From IMG/VR virus record IMGVR_UViG_3300033146_004399, positions 62,001-126,000 of that record: a stretch of 64,000 nucleotides of DNA. One strand, given 5' to 3'. Every line of letters starts with the position of its first letter. The first letter of the stretch is position 1. This document shows, in pieces, positions 8,329 to 16,678 of this stretch. This DNA is from a virus. The notes below the pieces were generated by a model. The model worked only from the letters and a program-made list of their open reading frames with translations. It was not told the DNA's origin and did no database searches. The translations under genes and the position numbers were made by a program.

Positions 8329-8649
8329 ATGTATGAACCTAAAGAAATTAGATGGGCTTGGAGAGAATTTAAAAATTGGGCTAATAAAAAAATGAATGAT
8401 ATAGACACTTATATTGATGAAGTTGAAGATGACGAAAGTGTCGAGATAGCAATAGAAGCTATTTTAAACTGGCCTGATTGTGAAGAGCTTGCCTCTCAGT
8501 TAAAAGAAGATAAATATTTCTATGAAGCTGAAAGTTTCGAAGAATTAAGAAAAAATATGAGAGAGAACAAAGATTACTCGGAGTGGGACAACGCAATAGA
8601 AACATATTGGGAAGAAATACGATATCAAATAATTGAGAGGTTGATGTGA
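8329..8649 (+). CDS. Acidic protein, unknown
   Basis: 106 residues, acidic and tryptophan-rich (EIRWAWREFKNWANKKM, NWPDCEELASQL). The frame is open from ATG at 8269, but a TATAAT at 8260-8265 abuts that codon and no ribosome site precedes it. I prefer ATG 8329, although its AAGGCGG is 15 bp away. The stop overlaps the next GTG, suggesting coupled translation. No family recognised. Confidence 0.6.
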   Translation: MYEPKEIRWAWREFKNWANKKMNDIDTYIDEVEDDESVEIAIEAILNWPDCEELASQLKEDKYFYEAESFEELRKNMRENKDYSEWDNAIETYWEEIRYQIIERLM

Positions 8650-9668
8650 TAAACGAAGCAATTAGTATGAATACAGTTGGTAATATGACCATTCAATATG
8701 CCGCTGAATACAGATATATAAAGAAATATATTATCAAAAGATTTAATAGTAAAGGCATTAAAGTTAAATTGAATAATTCATATGGTAAGAAGCAATATAG
8801 TAAAAATATATTAAAAACTTCTTTGTTTGAGGGATTTACCATCTATTTACATGATGAAGGATTAGCTTCCTCTAGCGATAAAATGAGTATGTCTAACTTC
8901 TCTGTTGAGTTTAGTACCCAAGGCAATAAAGTAGTAGTAAAGTTTGTTTTATATAATGATAAGGTTGAGAAAACAATACCTATAAATAACACAAAAATGG
9001 CTTCATTCATGGACGAAGTTTTATCCCTTTATCCAAGTGCCAAAGAGGAATTATTGCAAATTCATCAAACTAAATATGCAAACAGAGGCGGATTTACGTA
9101 TAATAATCAAGCCAATAGAGCAAAATTAGAAGAAATTGCAAAAGGCTTCAATTACAAAGGTTGTACTATAAGATATAGAGACAACAGTTATAATAACGAC
9201 AATCCTACATTAGCATTAGAAATAAAATATGAACATACTTCAAATAGTTCAAAATATAAATTAGCTACTGTTGTAAAGAAATTATTTCAGGACCCAACAA
9301 TTAAAAGATATATGGAAAAGGATGATAAGTTGGATAAAAATTTCAGGTGGGGTTTTAGTTTTAACGCTTCCCGATACGAAGCAAATTATGATTTTATAAA
9401 GGAAGCAATAAACGCTTTTGTAAATTATATAGATGGGAGAACAGATATATCTATTAAGTATGTTAGTTATAATAAATTGGAAGTTGGTATTCTCAAAAGT
9501 GGTGCTGGAGGTATGAAATCATATCATGCAAAGAAGGAAATGATTGAGGGTGTAAATTCACAAATTAAGAGTATGAATAGAGGTTTTGATAGAATGATTG
9601 AAAAGACACCGAAATATGGACAACTTCTTATAAAGAGATTTTGGGCTAAACCAGAGAAATATATATAA
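8646..9668 (+). CDS. Unknown basic protein
   Basis: 340 residues from a GTG that overlaps the upstream stop. Basic and serine/asparagine-rich, alternating beta and helical stretches. Two halves share a loosely similar pattern (a yNxx..Ykkk..i.gf.i.. theme near residues 45 and 160), hinting at an internal duplication. No recognised motif. Confidence 0.7.
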   Translation: MINEAISMNTVGNMTIQYAAEYRYIKKYIIKRFNSKGIKVKLNNSYGKKQYSKNILKTSLFEGFTIYLHDEGLASSSDKMSMSNFSVEFSTQGNKVVVKFVLYNDKVEKTIPINNTKMASFMDEVLSLYPSAKEELLQIHQTKYANRGGFTYNNQANRAKLEEIAKGFNYKGCTIRYRDNSYNNDNPTLALEIKYEHTSNSSKYKLATVVKKLFQDPTIKRYMEKDDKLDKNFRWGFSFNASRYEANYDFIKEAINAFVNYIDGRTDISIKYVSYNKLEVGILKSGAGGMKSYHAKKEMIEGVNSQIKSMNRGFDRMIEKTPKYGQLLIKRFWAKPEKYI

Positions 9669-9694
9669 TGTATTTTAAATTAGGAATAATATAA

Positions 9695-10051
9695 ATGGCT
9701 ATTAGACATAAAACGCTATATAATGTAACTAAAAAATATAATTGGGACTGGTTTATAGGAACAACTATTAATAAAGGCCATAGACACCAACTATACTATG
9801 ATGGCTTCCTATATAAAACACGTGTAGATAGGAATATTATGCCTTGGGCTTATGGTTCAGACTTAAATGCTGCCGCCTTCTCAATCTCAATAAAGGGGTT
9901 TAAATTCCTGTGTAAGGAATATCCTGGTACAACAGTAGACGAAATGAAATATGATATATTTGCTGAAACACTTAATAGTGGTATTAAAATATTTGCTCAT
10001 CTTAAAAATAGTGAAGGCTTCTATAAGAGAAGTGGAGAGAGATTGTTATGA
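9695..10051 (+). CDS. Unknown protein
   Basis: 118 residues, ATG preceded by AGGAATAATATAA. Aromatic-rich N-terminus (YNWDWFIGTTINKGHRHQLYYDGFLY). Stop and next start overlap as ATGA. Not recognised. Confidence 0.6.
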   Translation: MAIRHKTLYNVTKKYNWDWFIGTTINKGHRHQLYYDGFLYKTRVDRNIMPWAYGSDLNAAAFSISIKGFKFLCKEYPGTTVDEMKYDIFAETLNSGIKIFAHLKNSEGFYKRSGERLL

Positions 10052-10332
10052 AAAGAATAAGTATATTAAAACCAATCATATTTCAAGAATGGGAATTTAC
10101 TATGCGTATTATACAACCTAAATGCATTTACGGATTTGTAAATATAGAAGGAGACCGGATATACGGGTGACAATTAAAAGCTTATGGACAATTTGAAATG
10201 GGTTATTATTCTAAAAAAGAATGGATTCGAGCAATTAAAACATCAGATCCTGATAAGTTTAGAAAGTTTGATATTGATTCTTTAGGGAAAGTAAGAAAAA
10301 GAAACTTACTTAAAAATATTATGAAAAAATAA
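10048..10332 (+). pseudogene. Small gene with in-frame TGA
   Basis: Reading from the ATGA-coupled ATG at 10048, the frame is open for 40 codons, meets TGA at 10168-10170, then stays open for 53 codons to TAA at 10330. The two parts read as one protein (GDRIYG-[TGA]-QLKAYGQFEMGYY...SKKEWIRAIK). TGG to TGA, or CGA to TGA, would each be one transition. TGA is a normal terminator elsewhere here, so this is either a nonsense mutation, readthrough, or a sequencing error. Confidence 0.5.
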
Positions 10333-10343
10333 AGGAGTAAGAT

Positions 10344-10889
10344 ATGGCATTTCCAACAAGTCCAACTGATGAACAAATTTTTGAAGATTATAAATATGAT
10401 ACAAATATAGGAGCTTGGCTAACTGTAGAAGATTTAACTGTTTATGCAAAATATAAAAACAATAGTTCATCATTAACAGGTAATTCTGGTACAATTATAA
10501 ATTTTAATGTTAAAATAAGTGATTCGCTTAATACAGTAACTACTGGAAGTGATTGGAGATTTGTTGCACCATATGATGGAGTATACATTATCAATGGTTA
10601 TGCAGAAACTACTATAGAAAATACTACCCCTGCAGGGTTTTCAGAAATATATTTTAAATATTTAAAAAATGGAACTTTAGCAACTGATCATATAGGTGGC
10701 AAATATAATTATCCACAAACAACATATTCATCGTGTGGAGTTGGCGGAGCGTTTGGTACTACTATAAAATTATTAAAAAATGAGTATATATCTTTTATTA
10801 TAATATATACTTCAACTTATGGTATTATATCGTCTACTAATCCATGGTCTAGTATTTCATATATATCTATAGTAAGAGCAAGTTCATAA
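10344..10889 (+). CDS. MAFPTSP-type fibre tip, C1q-like fold
   Basis: 181 residues. The N-terminal signature MAFPTSPTDEQIFEDYKY...GAWL is shared with the genes at 59257 and 63257 and the broken gene at 61169, and probably docks the protein to a fibre or baseplate. The remainder is beta-rich, ending in a jelly-roll-like pattern (WRFVAPYDGVYIINGYAET, ISYISIVRAS) like C1q/TNF-fold receptor-binding tips. AAGGAG precedes the ATG by 6 bp. It is the plus-strand member of a family otherwise found in the right-hand receptor-binding cluster. Confidence 0.75.
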   Translation: MAFPTSPTDEQIFEDYKYDTNIGAWLTVEDLTVYAKYKNNSSSLTGNSGTIINFNVKISDSLNTVTTGSDWRFVAPYDGVYIINGYAETTIENTTPAGFSEIYFKYLKNGTLATDHIGGKYNYPQTTYSSCGVGGAFGTTIKLLKNEYISFIIIYTSTYGIISSTNPWSSISYISIVRASS

Positions 10890-10927
10890 AAATGAAATGT
10901 ATATTTAAGAAAAAAGGAGAAAATAAA

Positions 10928-11665
10928 ATGAAAGACGCTAATTATTACAACAAGAAGTGGAAAAGGTCCCCTATAATATATGGTGGACGAGCACTAAGAG
11001 GTAGAAAAGATAGGATCAACGTAGATGTTAAAAATTTTATAACAACAAACGATGCTATATTAGATAATATAGTAAAGAAATACAGGCTTAAAAAATCATC
11101 AACAGATGCTACGGTATTAGCTGTTCAAAAGTGGGTTGTTAAATTTCTCACGTATAAAAGTGATGATAAAGAAAATCAAACACCTGAATTTTGGCAATTT
11201 CCATTTGAAACCCTGCAATCACAGATCGGTGATTGCGAAGACGGTGCCATTCTTATTACATCACTTTGTATAGCAGCAGGAGTACCTCCATTCAGGGTTA
11301 AAGTATCTGCAGGTTATGTCCAATCAGCACCTCATGCAGAAACCGGTGGGCATGCATACGCAATATATTTAGCGTCAGATTCTGAATGGAGAATAATTGA
11401 CTGGTGCTACTTTCAAGATTCTAACATTAAAGTTTTGAAAAAACCATTGGCCAAAAATGGTGGGCAAAGAAACGCTTATAAAGAGACATGGTTTACTTTT
11501 AATAATGAATATTCATGGAATCAGACTTCACTTAAATTAGGTGGAAGAATTAGTAATGATGTAGCCGATTTATCATCTAATACTAAGGAAGAAACTTTAA
11601 CAGAGAGTAAAACTCAGATGAAAGATATACTAGCTGATATTGATAAGAAATATAAAGCTAAATAA
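10928..11665 (+). CDS. Transglutaminase-like cysteine protein
   Basis: 245 residues from ATG 10928, chosen by AAGGAG at 10915; the frame is open from 10892. The transglutaminase-fold triad is visible: Cys103 in GDCEDGAILITSLCIAAGVP, His in ETGGHAYAIYL, Asp in WRIIDWCY. Such proteins are papain-like proteases or crosslinking enzymes. In a phage tail neighbourhood a role in virion processing or host-surface digestion is plausible but inferred. The C-terminal 60 residues are polar and poorly structured. Confidence 0.8.
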   Translation: MKDANYYNKKWKRSPIIYGGRALRGRKDRINVDVKNFITTNDAILDNIVKKYRLKKSSTDATVLAVQKWVVKFLTYKSDDKENQTPEFWQFPFETLQSQIGDCEDGAILITSLCIAAGVPPFRVKVSAGYVQSAPHAETGGHAYAIYLASDSEWRIIDWCYFQDSNIKVLKKPLAKNGGQRNAYKETWFTFNNEYSWNQTSLKLGGRISNDVADLSSNTKEETLTESKTQMKDILADIDKKYKAK

Positions 11666-11701
11666 ATTTAGAATAATTCAATCTTTATACCAGGTGGAAT
11701 G

Positions 11702-11708
11702 AAGATAA
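11702..11708 (+). promoter_or_regulatory. Candidate phage promoter (AAGATAA motif)
   Basis: AAGATAATATAG, 35 bp before the structural gene at 11743, in the otherwise empty gap 11666-11742. Confidence 0.35.
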
Positions 11709-11742
11709 TATAGAATAAAACCTTATTTGGAGGAATGTATAT

Positions 11743-13659
11743 ATGAGTGGTAGAACGAAAATTAAACTACCTTGGCAGACTAGATTCTCTAAAGATGTAT
11801 CTTTAGAAAATGTAAGTTTAACTGATTTAGTAATGCCGGAAGATAAAGCAATACCTGAAGCAACATCACCCAATGATGTTATTAATAGACAATATGTAGA
11901 AGGCGTAATAGGCGGTGGTGGTGCTGCAGTTATTGGACCATCTGAAGATGGAACGTATGATGATGGATTATTTCAAGATTTTGAAGAAACTACAGAAGTT
12001 GGTACTGCAGTTGATAGATTTAATGAGCTTTTTAAAGCTCTTGCACCTGCTCCTGCACCGAGTCTTTCTAATATTGGAATAGCCGATTCTGGTGTGTCTG
12101 GGAAACTATCTTTCGGAACATCGAATGTAATAGCAGGATATACACCCGTTCCAGCTAAAGATGTAGGTGGAAGTTTTACATCCTCAGGAGAAGAAGCTGG
12201 TATCTTTGCGGCTGGAAGAGTAATTAACGGATCCATTGCTGATAATGTTCCAGTAGGTGGAGCAAATAATAGACCTTATCCAGCAAAAGCTTTTGGAGAT
12301 GCCGATCAAGGTTTATTACATCTTGAAGTAAACGGTACAATTATTCATACTGTGGATTTAACAACTTTTAATTCTGGTAATTCATTAAATGGAAACGGTT
12401 CAGGATTTAGTTTATCTACTGCTGCTCCTATTCAATTTGATTCAGGAGAAACATTAGACTTATTTAATTATAGAACAGGAACTTGGACAGTAAGTGCTGC
12501 AGATCAAGTCAACGGATATAATGTCGTAAAAGTGAGACACGAATACACGGCCGGATCATTTAGAGATACTAATATATATGGTTGGGTTATCGACAATGAT
12601 ACAACAGCAACAACATTTACAAGCGAAAACGTAGCAAATCCATCAATGTCTGGTATAAATCAGATTTCTGGTGTTACATATCATACAGCTGGTACAATTG
12701 ATTATTCAGTAACTATATCTAATCCGTATAGAAACACATACTCATCTTCTGGAAGTGCTGTTAATTATACTGGTACCAATATATCCCCAGTAGATGAACC
12801 GTTGGCGACGCCATCAACTGAAACGCAAGATGTAGCCATAGTTGCAAAAACTATAGCAATAAGTAGTGTTAGTAGAATGTTAAACGGGAGTGTTGAAGTT
12901 GGTGTTACTTTAGACAGAACAGTACAAGGTGATTTATCTTCATCCGGCGACTCTTTAGCAGGTTTCCTTGTAGACGCAACTACTGATTCTTCCACTGATA
13001 CTTCTGAACCATTCAATGGTGAAGGTTATAGACTCCATACAGGGTTAGTTTTAACTGATACAAATTATGGAAGTGGAAAAAATGCTTCAGCATACGATTG
13101 GGATTCTTCACAGAATTTAATGTCAGGTGGGGCAGATTATACTACTGGACTTTTAATTGCTAACGGACAATTGTCTTACCCTTCACAAACTAATCATATA
13201 CCAAATATTGCTGGTGGCGATTTCAGTTCTGTAACTTATGGTCCTGGTGGAAATCCAAATTATGCAACAGCTTCTGGTAATAGAACATATCTTAGATATT
13301 TTTATTCTTCAATGTCCTATTCAAATTTTAAATTAGCTCTTGCAGTGACAAATACATCTTTTGTGACTACTGCTACTGGTCCTTCCGCTAACAATGTAAC
13401 GCTTGAAATACTTGCACCTAACACAACAAAAAATACTGGCGGTACGGTTGAGTTTAAAGATGCTGTAGAACCGCATAACGCAAACGATAAAGACATCGGT
13501 TGTTTCGCATCAACATTCGGTGATACAATTCCTACAAATTGGGGATTAACTCTTGGCGCAGAAAACACATCAACTTCTGGTCAAGTAATAGTAGTTCGAA
13601 TCACTGCATCTTCAGCATGGACTGGAAGTATTGATTCAATGAACATAACTTGGCTATAA
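11743..13659 (+). CDS. Large structural (tail/fibre) protein
   Basis: 638 residues. The N-terminus (about 1-100) carries the motif ATSPNDVINRQYVEG common at the start of phage fibre and baseplate proteins, then alanine/proline and glycine-rich linkers and long beta-rich Thr/Ser/Asn-rich stretches. No catalytic motif seen. TTGGAGGAATGTATATATG supplies the ribosome site. A strong hairpin terminator follows directly. Most likely a virion surface protein. Confidence 0.7.
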   Translation: MSGRTKIKLPWQTRFSKDVSLENVSLTDLVMPEDKAIPEATSPNDVINRQYVEGVIGGGGAAVIGPSEDGTYDDGLFQDFEETTEVGTAVDRFNELFKALAPAPAPSLSNIGIADSGVSGKLSFGTSNVIAGYTPVPAKDVGGSFTSSGEEAGIFAAGRVINGSIADNVPVGGANNRPYPAKAFGDADQGLLHLEVNGTIIHTVDLTTFNSGNSLNGNGSGFSLSTAAPIQFDSGETLDLFNYRTGTWTVSAADQVNGYNVVKVRHEYTAGSFRDTNIYGWVIDNDTTATTFTSENVANPSMSGINQISGVTYHTAGTIDYSVTISNPYRNTYSSSGSAVNYTGTNISPVDEPLATPSTETQDVAIVAKTIAISSVSRMLNGSVEVGVTLDRTVQGDLSSSGDSLAGFLVDATTDSSTDTSEPFNGEGYRLHTGLVLTDTNYGSGKNASAYDWDSSQNLMSGGADYTTGLLIANGQLSYPSQTNHIPNIAGGDFSSVTYGPGGNPNYATASGNRTYLRYFYSSMSYSNFKLALAVTNTSFVTTATGPSANNVTLEILAPNTTKNTGGTVEFKDAVEPHNANDKDIGCFASTFGDTIPTNWGLTLGAENTSTSGQVIVVRITASSAWTGSIDSMNITWL

Positions 13660-13663
13660 AAAT

Positions 13664-13694
13664 AAAAAGGAGTTTATATTATAAGCTCCTTTTT
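13664..13694. terminator. Bidirectional terminator
   Basis: AAAAAGGAG ... CTCCTTTTT, a 9-bp stem with T-run, between convergent genes. The stop codon of the homing endonuclease at 13674 lies inside the loop, suggesting that gene was inserted up against an existing terminator. Confidence 0.75.
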
Positions 13695-14783
13695 TAATAC
13701 GTCTTTAATATTTTCATTATATTTTATTCTAATTAATTTTATATTATTATCTAAACAATATTGATTTTTAATTTTATCATTTTGTTGTATATATTTAAAA
13801 CCTTCTTCTCCGCCAAAAAAATCTATAGGTTCATAATGTTGTTTTCCATCGTATTCTATTAAAAGCTTATCATGTATATAAAAATCAAATGGAAGAGGAA
13901 GAATATTTTTACAGTCATTAAATCTTTTTTGTCTTATATATTGTATATTTTTATTATCTAAATAATGAGCTATTGCTTTTTCACCTTTTGATTCATTGCA
14001 TACCGGGCAACCTGTGTCACCATAAATATGATTTCTTGCTATTTGTTCAAATACTCCATGAATAGGACATATTATTTTAATTTTTTCTCTACCTATTGTA
14101 TATTTAGAAAGAGAGTAGTTATATTTATTACTATGTATTAATTTTGCTTTTTTTATAAATTTTTTTGTATCAATTCTGCTTTTCAATCTATAACATTTAT
14201 CACAACCTGCTCCATTTAAATGCGCAGGCGGGATTTGTTCAAATATTCCATGTTCTGGACATATTATTTTAACCTTGGTATTTGCATTAATATAACTAAC
14301 TAAAGAATAGTTATATTTACTACCATGTATTTGTTTAGCTGTAGTAATAAATTTTTCTTTAGTAAATGATTTTATACTTTTTATATAATTATGTTGACAT
14401 TTAATGCATCCTTTGCCACTTAAATGCGCATCTGGTCTTTGCTCAAATGTTCCGTGGATAGGACATATTATTTTAATTTTAGTTTTATTGTTTATATATT
14501 CAACCAAAGAATAATCATATTTATTGTCATGTTTTTTAGAAGCTTGTTTTATAAAAGTTTCAAGTGTTTTAGTTTTAAATTCTGTTCGTTTTCTTATACC
14601 ACATTTTTTACATCCTCTATTGTGTAAATGATTTTTGGGTGTTTGTGCAAATATACCGTGTTCAGGACATATTATTTTAACTTTAGTTTTATTATTTATA
14701 TATTCTACTAAAGAATAATCATATTTATTATTATGCACAATATTAGCTTCTTCTATAAATTCATTTAGCGACTTTCTCCCCAT
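13674..14783 (-). CDS. Vsr-like homing endonuclease, four zinc repeats
   Basis: 369 residues. ATG at 14783 (MGRKSLNEF) is chosen because it aligns with MGKxLTTEEF of the other copies; an upstream in-frame ATG at 14816 would add eleven residues. Four repeats with HGIF/HGTF/HGVF and CxxC signatures lie at about 1-60, 67-125, 134-193 and 199-258, then the Vsr-like domain (SKGEKAIAHYLDNKNIQYIR, PFDFYIH, IEYDGKQHYEPIDFFGG). It lies between two structural genes on the opposite strand. The region before its start (AAAGCATAATTAAATGTATGGG) nearly matches that before the copy at 15846. Confidence 0.8.
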   Translation of the reverse strand: MGRKSLNEFIEEANIVHNNKYDYSLVEYINNKTKVKIICPEHGIFAQTPKNHLHNRGCKKCGIRKRTEFKTKTLETFIKQASKKHDNKYDYSLVEYINNKTKIKIICPIHGTFEQRPDAHLSGKGCIKCQHNYIKSIKSFTKEKFITTAKQIHGSKYNYSLVSYINANTKVKIICPEHGIFEQIPPAHLNGAGCDKCYRLKSRIDTKKFIKKAKLIHSNKYNYSLSKYTIGREKIKIICPIHGVFEQIARNHIYGDTGCPVCNESKGEKAIAHYLDNKNIQYIRQKRFNDCKNILPLPFDFYIHDKLLIEYDGKQHYEPIDFFGGEEGFKYIQQNDKIKNQYCLDNNIKLIRIKYNENIKDVLKKELII

Positions 14784-14838
14784 ACATTTAATTATGCTTT
14801 TATACAATAAAAGCAAGACTATTGGTAATAAATAACTT

Positions 14839-14845
14839 AAGATAA
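14839..14845 (+). promoter_or_regulatory. Candidate phage promoter (AAGATAA motif)
   Basis: CTTAAGATAATTAAATATAACG upstream of the structural gene at 14879, in the divergent gap with the homing endonuclease. Confidence 0.4.
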
Positions 14846-14878
14846 TTAAATATAACGAAATATAAGGAGAAATTAATT

Positions 14879-15775
14879 ATGGCATTTATTGATAAAACTA
14901 AGGCGAATATAGCATATAAAAGAGTATTAGGCAAGATTCATACATCTAACGACAGAGAAGCTTTTAATGAACCTCTCTCTTCAAAATTTTTAATAGCAGC
15001 GCAGGATATATGGGCAGAAGATGTTCCACCTGTACCTGTTAGCGGAGGCACTTCAGTGGTAAGTGATCTTTTAGATTTGAATTTAGTACCGGTTTCGGGT
15101 ACAGATAATACTGGTATTTTCTCTGCTTACATGCTTAAACTAGGTGCTACTGTTCCTGCTTCACTTGTTGGTAAAAAAAACCGGTTGACTGGTGCAGTTT
15201 ATGCTGCATATGATAGAGTTGGGCAAATCATACCTATGGACATGGGGCCTGGTTATCAGCCTAAACCTTATGAAGGCACAACAGCAGTTTTCCCAATGGA
15301 TGCAAGTGATTGGTATATCGATAACTTCTCTGGTATTTTAACTCAAGAAACAGATAATCCCTCTTTCATGAGAGATTATACTCAAGCAAATTCTAAATTT
15401 CAATGTTATGTTTATATTGGTAAAATGATTACCGAAGCTTTTGGCGGTTTGGGTGGTGGTGCAACATATAATTTCTTTGATAAACAAAGTCCACAAGTTT
15501 TAGACGGACCTGGTGGGAATATAATTACAGCAGCTAATGGTATATCTGGGGACCAAGACGGAGTTAATAGAGTTTTTACTCTTAATGCTGCATGCGATTA
15601 CAATTCAGAGCATGTTTATATGAATGGTTCCCTTATGCAAGCTGGTAAAGATTATACTATAGCTGGAAGTGTAATAACTTTTTCAAATTCAGTAGAAATA
15701 TCTACTGGTGTATTCGCAGATAGAACACCCGAACCTACAGACTTAGTACAAGTTTCATACAGAGAAGAAGCTTAA
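14879..15775 (+). CDS. Structural (tail) protein
   Basis: 298 residues with AAGGAG before the ATG. Beta-rich and glycine-rich, with no cysteine motif or enzyme signature. The C-terminal part (GDQDGVNRVFTLNAACDYNSEHVYMNGSLM...DYTIAGSVITFSN) has the fold pattern of phage fibre modules that bear a small beta-sandwich. A similar segment (DLFVYVNGSLQRLDHDFEIV) occurs near residue 145 of the giant protein at 16679, so the two probably belong to one tail structure. Confidence 0.7.
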   Translation: MAFIDKTKANIAYKRVLGKIHTSNDREAFNEPLSSKFLIAAQDIWAEDVPPVPVSGGTSVVSDLLDLNLVPVSGTDNTGIFSAYMLKLGATVPASLVGKKNRLTGAVYAAYDRVGQIIPMDMGPGYQPKPYEGTTAVFPMDASDWYIDNFSGILTQETDNPSFMRDYTQANSKFQCYVYIGKMITEAFGGLGGGATYNFFDKQSPQVLDGPGGNIITAANGISGDQDGVNRVFTLNAACDYNSEHVYMNGSLMQAGKDYTIAGSVITFSNSVEISTGVFADRTPEPTDLVQVSYREEA

Positions 15776-15799
15776 TAAAGAGAAATTTAATATATAGAG

Positions 15800-15824
15800 G
15801 CTGGATTTAAATCCAGCTTTTTTT
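15800..15824 (+). terminator. Terminator hairpin
   Basis: GCTGGATTT/AAATCCAGC palindrome followed by seven or more T, 25 bp after the structural gene's stop. Confidence 0.85.
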
Positions 15825-15845
15825 ATTAAAAGCATAATTAAATAT

Positions 15846-16571
15846 ATGGGCAAAATTTTAACAACTGAAGAATTTATAAAAAGAGCTAAAGAGGTGCACA
15901 GTAATAAGTATGATTATTCAAAAACAAAGTATAAATTAGCCAGAGAAAAAATTGATATAATATGCCCAATTCATGGTTCTTTTAAACAACAGCCAAATCA
16001 TCATCTGAAGGGACACGGATGTGAAAAATGTGGTCATGTTAAGACTTCAAGTCATCATACGAAAACTGTTCAATATTTCATAAAAAAAGCTAAAAGAATA
16101 CATAATAATAAATATGATTATTCTTTGGTTGAATACATAAACAATAAAACTAAAGTTAAAATAATATGTCTAAAACATGGTATATTTGTTCAAACACCAG
16201 ATAATCATTATAAAGGTAAGGGTTGCCCAGTTTGTAAAGAGAGTAAAGGTGAAAAGGCTATAGCCCATTATTTAGACAATAAAAACATACAATATATAAG
16301 GGAACACAGATTCGATAATTGTAAAAATATTCAAGCGCTACCATTTGATTTTTATCTTCCTGAATATAATATATTAATAGAGTTTGATGGAATACAGCAT
16401 TTCTCCTCAAATTTTTTTGGTGGAGAAAACGGTTTAAAATATCGAAAACAAAATGATAAAATTAAAAATCAATATTGCATAAATAATAATATTAAGCTAA
16501 TACGGATAAAATATAATGAAGATATAAATTTAATATTAAACACGTTGGTCAGTACGAATACCTGTTTATAA
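15846..16571 (+). CDS. Vsr-like homing endonuclease, two zinc repeats
   Basis: 241 residues, the shortest of the family. Two DUF723-type repeats lie at about 1-60 and 68-126, then the nuclease domain (SKGEKAIAHYL, LPFDFYLPEYNILIEFDGIQHF, LIRIKY). There is no conventional ribosome site; the start is set by the shared MGKxLTTEEF opening. It lies just after a terminator, between two tail genes, as expected for a selfish gene dropped into a spacer. Confidence 0.8.
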   Translation: MGKILTTEEFIKRAKEVHSNKYDYSKTKYKLAREKIDIICPIHGSFKQQPNHHLKGHGCEKCGHVKTSSHHTKTVQYFIKKAKRIHNNKYDYSLVEYINNKTKVKIICLKHGIFVQTPDNHYKGKGCPVCKESKGEKAIAHYLDNKNIQYIREHRFDNCKNIQALPFDFYLPEYNILIEFDGIQHFSSNFFGGENGLKYRKQNDKIKNQYCINNNIKLIRIKYNEDINLILNTLVSTNTCL

Positions 16572-16635
16572 CACTTCCTTGTTTTTAAAATATTTAAAAT
16601 TCTTTTTAAATAATACCATACTATCTCCGTCTTAA

Positions 16636-16648
16636 TGTATAAGATAAT
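16636..16648 (+). promoter_or_regulatory. Candidate phage promoter (TATAAGATAA motif)
   Basis: TGTATAAGATAAT, 30 bp before the giant fibre gene start and identical over 13 bases to the copy at 673. Confidence 0.5.
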
Positions 16649-16678
16649 ATAAGAAATTAAAATGACAGGAGGCACAAA

